10,257 nucleotides of DNA from an uncultured Eggerthellaceae bacterium. Lineage in GTDB: Bacteria; Actinomycetota; Coriobacteriia; Coriobacteriales; Eggerthellaceae. Both the position numbers and the translations under genes were made by a program. Positions 7,152 to 10,257 of this stretch are shown piece by piece (the first letter of the stretch is position 1; every line of letters begins with the position of its first letter). Location of the stretch: assembly GCA_934630485.1 (NCBI GenBank), contig CAKTWD010000054.1, positions 1 to 10,257 of the forward strand. Reading direction: 5' to 3'. The notes beneath the pieces were generated by a model. The model was not told where the DNA came from and searched no databases. It worked only from the letters and a program-made list of their open reading frames with translations.

Positions 7152-8671
7152 TGAGGAAAGCTACGAGCCCAATGGCGGCCAGGGTGCTCTCCGTTTTGCT
7201 GACTGGTGCGCTTTGCGCGGGGATGTTCGGCTGCTCTTCGATGGGCGTATCGGAAGCGGCATCTGTCGGATCGGGCAGTCAAGAGGCGCTGGCTGAGTCT
7301 GAGGGAGGTGCGACTGATTCTAGCGTGCCGGTTCTAGACGAAACCGCTTACGATTTCTTGTATTCGAATCGCGATTTGGACGCTTCGTATGACGAGAGCT
7401 CTGCGACGAAGGTTGCTCTTTCGGGATCGAGCGCAACCGTCGATGGCGCTGGTGCGGCGATTCAAAATGGCGTTCTGACCATTTCGAAAGCGGGCGTTTA
7501 TGTCCTGTCGGGCGATTTATCGGGGTCGGTTGTCGTTGAGGCGTCCGAGGACGCCAAGGTGCAAATCGTGCTTGCCAACGCATCCATTCAGAGCGCTGAC
7601 GGTCCCGCGATCTACGTGAAGCAGGCGGACAAATGTTTCCTGACGTTGGCGGATTCTTCTTCTAACCAGGTTGAAGACTCAGCGGTTTACGCACTTGTCG
7701 AAGGTCAGGATGAACCAGACTCCGCAATCTTCTCGAAGTGCGATCTCACGATCCAAGGATCGGGATCGCTGAGCGTTGCCGGCAATTATCTGAACGCCGT
7801 CAAAAGTAAGGATGACCTGGTGGTTTCCGGCGGCGATATCGATGTGAGCGCGGTTGATAGCGGGTTGGTTGGACGCGACAAGGTGGGCATTGCGGCAGGA
7901 TCGATTCGCATCAGCTCTGGTGGTGACGGCGTTAAGTCGACGAATGGCGAGGACGCATCCAAGGGTTTCGTCACCGTTGATGGCGGGTCGCTGCAGATAG
8001 AGGCGCAGGAGAAGGGCGTCAAGGCTACGAGCATCCTTCGCGTCGCAGGTGGATCCGTCTCGGTTGTCTCGACCGATGATTCGCTCCACAGCAACGGCGA
8101 TGTGCATGTGACCGGGGGAGAGCTATCACTTTCGTCGGGCGATGATGGTGTCCATGCCGATTCGGTTCTTCAAGTCGACGGGGGAGACCTCCTTGTTTCG
8201 GAATCGCGCGAAGGGCTTGAAGGCCAGGCTATCTACCTGAGTGACGGCACGGTTCGGGTGACTTCTTCGGACGACGGTTTGAACGCGGCTTCGTCGAGCG
8301 AGGACGATGGGGTTTCCGACGGGTTTGACCCTGGTGACTCACGGAGCAGTGAGCCGCAGGGTGACGATCGACCGCAAGGTGATGAACAGCGCGACGGTGA
8401 GCCCGCTGGCGCTCAAGGCGGCGAGCAGCCTGGAGGAGGTCGGTCCGGAGGCGGACGCGGCGGCATGCAGGGCGGCGGCATGGATGCCGATAGCAGCTGT
8501 GCCATCGTGATTTCGGGCGGTTACCTGGTCGTCGAAGCGCAGGGTGACGGCATCGACAGCAACGGGAGCCTTGAAGTGGCGGGTGGCACGGTGCTTGTCA
8601 GCGGTCCTTCCGACGGGCAAACGGCGCGCTCGATTACGGTACGACCGCTTCGATTTCCGGCGGCACCGTGA
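7151..8671 (+). CDS. Beta-helix carbohydrate-binding lipoprotein (Cthe_2159-like), 5' portion ending at a frameshift
   Basis: The 506-residue open part of a secreted lipoprotein. A basic N-terminus, hydrophobic core (about 11-26) and Cys28 in AGMFGCSS form a lipoprotein signal peptide, although MFG before the Cys is a loose lipobox. From about residue 85 to 215 there is a conserved lead-in. From about 220 to 380 the chain is a series of roughly 20-residue repeats of the type VxGGxLxVxSxDDGLxA, as expected for a right-handed parallel beta-helix. A Gly/Gln/Asp-rich low-complexity linker (about 398-445) precedes a further repeat block (451-490). This architecture matches the carbohydrate-binding family of Cthe_2159, whose founding member is, as I recall, a cellulose/polygalacturonate binder. 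ATG 7151 overlaps the DUF4956 stop (TGATG) and has AGGAG 8 bases upstream; GTG 7148 is an alternative start. After residue 491 the frame gives a non-family tail (ARSITVRPLRFPAAP), while the true continuation is in another frame. Confidence 0.82.
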   Translation: MRKATSPMAARVLSVLLTGALCAGMFGCSSMGVSEAASVGSGSQEALAESEGGATDSSVPVLDETAYDFLYSNRDLDASYDESSATKVALSGSSATVDGAGAAIQNGVLTISKAGVYVLSGDLSGSVVVEASEDAKVQIVLANASIQSADGPAIYVKQADKCFLTLADSSSNQVEDSAVYALVEGQDEPDSAIFSKCDLTIQGSGSLSVAGNYLNAVKSKDDLVVSGGDIDVSAVDSGLVGRDKVGIAAGSIRISSGGDGVKSTNGEDASKGFVTVDGGSLQIEAQEKGVKATSILRVAGGSVSVVSTDDSLHSNGDVHVTGGELSLSSGDDGVHADSVLQVDGGDLLVSESREGLEGQAIYLSDGTVRVTSSDDGLNAASSSEDDGVSDGFDPGDSRSSEPQGDDRPQGDEQRDGEPAGAQGGEQPGGGRSGGGRGGMQGGGMDADSSCAIVISGGYLVVEAQGDGIDSNGSLEVAGGTVLVSGPSDGQTARSITVRPLRFPAAP

Positions 8672-9054
8672 TCGCCTGCGGATCTTCGGGCATGGCGGCT
8701 TCGTTCACCGAGGGCGCGCAGGCGTTCGCTATGGCGAATGTCAAGGGCGAAGCGGGTTCCTCGATCGTCTTGCTTGATTCGAACGGCAATGCTGTTGCCT
8801 CGTTCGCGGCCGCTCGCTCTTTCGACTGCGTCGTTGTCTCCTCGCCGTCGATTGGCGACGGCGACTCGGGATTGATTGTGGTGGGCGCTGTGGTGGCGAA
8901 CGGCAACAGCGACGGTTACGCGTCTTCTCCTTCGTACTCGGGCGGCTCCGCGGTGTCGTTCACGGCTTCGCTTGAAGGCGGTGTTTCTGCCGTTGGGGGC
9001 GATCCTGGGCGCGATGGCGGTGCTAATGGGGGTCCGCAGAAGGATTTGCGCTAA
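8629..9054 (+). pseudogene. Displaced 3' part of the beta-helix lipoprotein gene (frameshift relative to 7151-8671)
   Basis: From CTC at 8629 this frame reads LDYGTTASISGGTVIACGSS and continues for about 141 residues to TAA at 9052-9054. It supplies the C-terminal beta-helix coil and the end domain that the upstream frame lacks. Joining the frames needs one extra base: ACGGCGGCGCTCGAT in place of the observed ACGGCGCGCTCGAT at 8621-8634 would read TAALD and restore one protein of about 634 residues. An independent gene starting at GTG 8668 is unlikely, because it has no ribosome binding site and the coding similarity begins before it. This is therefore either a recent disabling single-base loss, a sequencing or assembly error, or a recoding site. 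The repeat GCGCGC is short, so slippage phase variation is possible but not strongly suggested. Confidence 0.75.
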
Positions 9055-9073
9055 GCCGTGGTTCGATTTGCGG

Positions 9074-9079
9074 TAATAT
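9074..9079 (+). promoter_or_regulatory. Candidate -10 box for ppdK
   Basis: TAATAT is close to TATAAT and lies 20 bases beyond the lipoprotein gene's stop codon and 75 bases before the ppdK start. No good -35 is seen at 16-18 bases upstream. If real, the transcript would start near 9086, and the hairpin at 9095-9121 would be in the leader. Low certainty. Confidence 0.3.
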
Positions 9080-9094
9080 GAAAGTGTTCGTGTT

Positions 9095-9121
9095 AACCGC
9101 GTTTGCGCCTACAACGCGGTT
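9095..9121 (+). other. Perfect inverted repeat in the ppdK leader
   Basis: AACCGCGTT (9095-9103) and AACGCGGTT (9113-9121) form a perfect 9-bp stem with a 9-base loop (TGCGCCTAC). The tract after it (GCAACCTGAT) has no U-run, so it is a poor intrinsic terminator for the lipoprotein operon. It ends 22 bases before the ppdK ribosome binding site. It could be a leader hairpin or a dyad operator for ppdK; sequence alone does not decide. Confidence 0.5.
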
Positions 9122-9154
9122 GCAACCTGATACTTGATCGCTAAGGAGAACAAG

Positions 9155-10257
9155 GTGACTGAAGCAGTCAAACGCGTCTATCGCTTCGGCAAGGACGCAC
9201 AGGGCAACAACGTGACCGAGGGCAACACCAATATGAAGGCCCAGCTGGGCGGTAAGGGTGCCAACCTCGCCGAGATGGCAAACATCGGCTTGCCTGTCCC
9301 TCCGGGATTCACCATCACGTGCCAGACCTGCATGGAGTACTCGAACGCAGGCAACGTGTGGCCCGAGGGTGCTCTCGAAACCATCCATGAGTACCGTGAA
9401 GACCTCGAGCAGCGCATTGGCAAGAAGATCGGCGACTCCGAGGATCCGCTGTTGGTTTCCGTTCGTTCCGGCGCTCCCATCTCCATGCCGGGCATGATGG
9501 ACACCGTTTTGAACCTGGGTCTGAACGACGCATCCATCAACGGCCTCATCAAGCAGACCGAGAACCCGCGTTTCGCTTGGGACTCGTATCGTCGTTTCAT
9601 CCAGATGTTCTCCAACGTCGTCATGGGTCTTGACGGCGACATGTTCGAGAACGCCATCAACTCCATGAAACTTTCCCGCGGTGTCGCTTCCGACACCGAC
9701 CTCTCCGCGGAGGATCTGGAAGAGCTCGTTGGCGAGTTCAAGCAGATCTTCAGCGAGAACGTCAACGCTGACGAGAACCCCGCTCTTGTCGTTGACGGCA
9801 AGGTTCAGTTCCCGCAGGACCCTATGGTTCAGCTGAAGTACGCCATCGAGGCGGTCTTTGGCAGCTGGGACAACCCCCGCGCCGTTCTTTACCGTCAGAA
9901 GAACAAGATCGACGACAACATGGGCACCGCCGTCAACGTTCAGTGCATGGTCTTCGGCAACAAGGGCAACACGTCTGCTACGGGCGTTGCCTTCACCCGC
10001 AACCCTGCTGACGGCACCAAGGAATTCTATGGCGACTACCTGGTCAACGCTCAGGGCGAGGACGTCGTCGCCGGCATCCGCAACACCAGCCCCATTTCCG
10101 AGCTCAAGCACGTCGAAGGTCTTCAGGAGGCCGGCGCCGAGCTCGAAGAGGTGTTCGTCATCCTTGAGAACCACTTCCGCGATATGATGGACATCGAGTT
10201 CACCATCGAGCAGGGCAAGCTCTGGATGCTCCAGACCCGCGTTGGCAAGCGTACCGC
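9155..10257 (+). CDS. ppdK: Pyruvate phosphate dikinase, N-terminal part (3' end outside window)
   Basis: The first 367 complete codons of PPDK, which interconverts pyruvate, ATP and phosphate with PEP, AMP and pyrophosphate in the cytoplasm. Family enzymes are about 870-880 residues, so this is roughly the ATP-grasp nucleotide-binding domain. Visible motifs are VYRFGKDAQG near the start, LGGKGANLAEMANIGLPVPPG (31-51, Lys34), SVRSGAPISMPGMMDTVLN (102-120, Arg104), SYRRFIQMFSNVVMGLD (144-160), MVFGNKGNTSATGVAFTRNP (265-284) and IEFTIEQGKLWMLQTR (347-362), which carries conserved ATP-site residues. The start is GTG at 9155, preceded by AAGGAG (9143-9148) with a 6-base spacer. The catalytic histidine, the regulatory threonine modified by PDRP, and the PEP/pyruvate barrel lie beyond the window. 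The presence of the PDRP gene at 2402 supports regulation by reversible phosphorylation. A long open frame on the opposite strand (9023-10174) is a codon-bias artefact. Confidence 0.96.
   Translation, partial: MTEAVKRVYRFGKDAQGNNVTEGNTNMKAQLGGKGANLAEMANIGLPVPPGFTITCQTCMEYSNAGNVWPEGALETIHEYREDLEQRIGKKIGDSEDPLLVSVRSGAPISMPGMMDTVLNLGLNDASINGLIKQTENPRFAWDSYRRFIQMFSNVVMGLDGDMFENAINSMKLSRGVASDTDLSAEDLEELVGEFKQIFSENVNADENPALVVDGKVQFPQDPMVQLKYAIEAVFGSWDNPRAVLYRQKNKIDDNMGTAVNVQCMVFGNKGNTSATGVAFTRNPADGTKEFYGDYLVNAQGEDVVAGIRNTSPISELKHVEGLQEAGAELEEVFVILENHFRDMMDIEFTIEQGKLWMLQTRVGKRT

Noticed and set aside
7786..8107. - strand frames opposite the beta-helix repeats (102 and 142 residues)
   Set aside because: They are shadows of repeated Asp/Gly/Ser codons, with no independent start signals or motifs.
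7850..8300. Possible DNA-level tandem repeat or CRISPR-like array in the lipoprotein gene
   Set aside because: The periodicity is at protein level (about 20-residue coils). The nucleotide copies diverge and there are no identical repeats with unique spacers.
8668..9054. Independent small gene starting at GTG 8668
   Set aside because: Beta-helix family sequence in this frame begins earlier, at about 8629, and there is no ribosome site. It is better explained as the frameshifted end of the lipoprotein gene.
9023..10174. 383-residue open frame on the - strand opposite ppdK
   Set aside because: It lies antisense to clearly conserved PPDK sequence and shows no family motif. It is an artefact of codon bias.

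Overview
The window looks like a chromosomal segment of a moderately high-GC Gram-positive bacterium, most plausibly an Actinomycetota of class Coriobacteriia (Eggerthellaceae-like). This is inferred from the two-subunit glycyl-tRNA synthetase, the PEP/PPDK regulatory protein plus pyruvate phosphate dikinase pair, and codon use rich in C/G third positions. I could not run a search, so the family-level placement is tentative.

Layout. (1) Positions 1-3283, + strand: a tight housekeeping operon holding the 3' end of glyQ, complete glyS, and the pyruvate phosphate dikinase regulatory protein gene, each separated by one base. (2) 3284-3411: a short convergent intergenic region with two strong hairpins. 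(3) 3412-5460, - strand: an OmpR-family response regulator followed by its sensor histidine kinase. (4) 5461-5641: a divergent control region with four CTKAAA half-sites, arranged symmetrically as two direct-repeat pairs of 11 bp period. (5) 5642-9054, + strand: a translationally coupled operon of a VTC-domain (polyphosphate polymerase-like) protein, a DUF4956 membrane protein, and a secreted beta-helix carbohydrate-binding lipoprotein. The lipoprotein reading frame is broken by an apparent single-base loss near 8621-8631. (6) 9155-end: the N-terminal ATP-grasp part of pyruvate phosphate dikinase (ppdK), running off the window.

How they fit together. The regulatory protein encoded at 2402-3283 is expected to switch the ppdK product on and off by reversible phosphorylation, so regulator and target flank a roughly 5.7 kb block that looks like an inserted cassette. 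The cassette is the most interesting part: a two-component system divergent from a VTC / DUF4956 / beta-helix lipoprotein operon. This recurrent but functionally poorly described combination may make or attach a phosphate-containing polymer, or modify the cell surface. The CotH-type kinase that I recall often accompanying this set is absent here. No tRNA, rRNA, CRISPR array or insertion sequence was seen.
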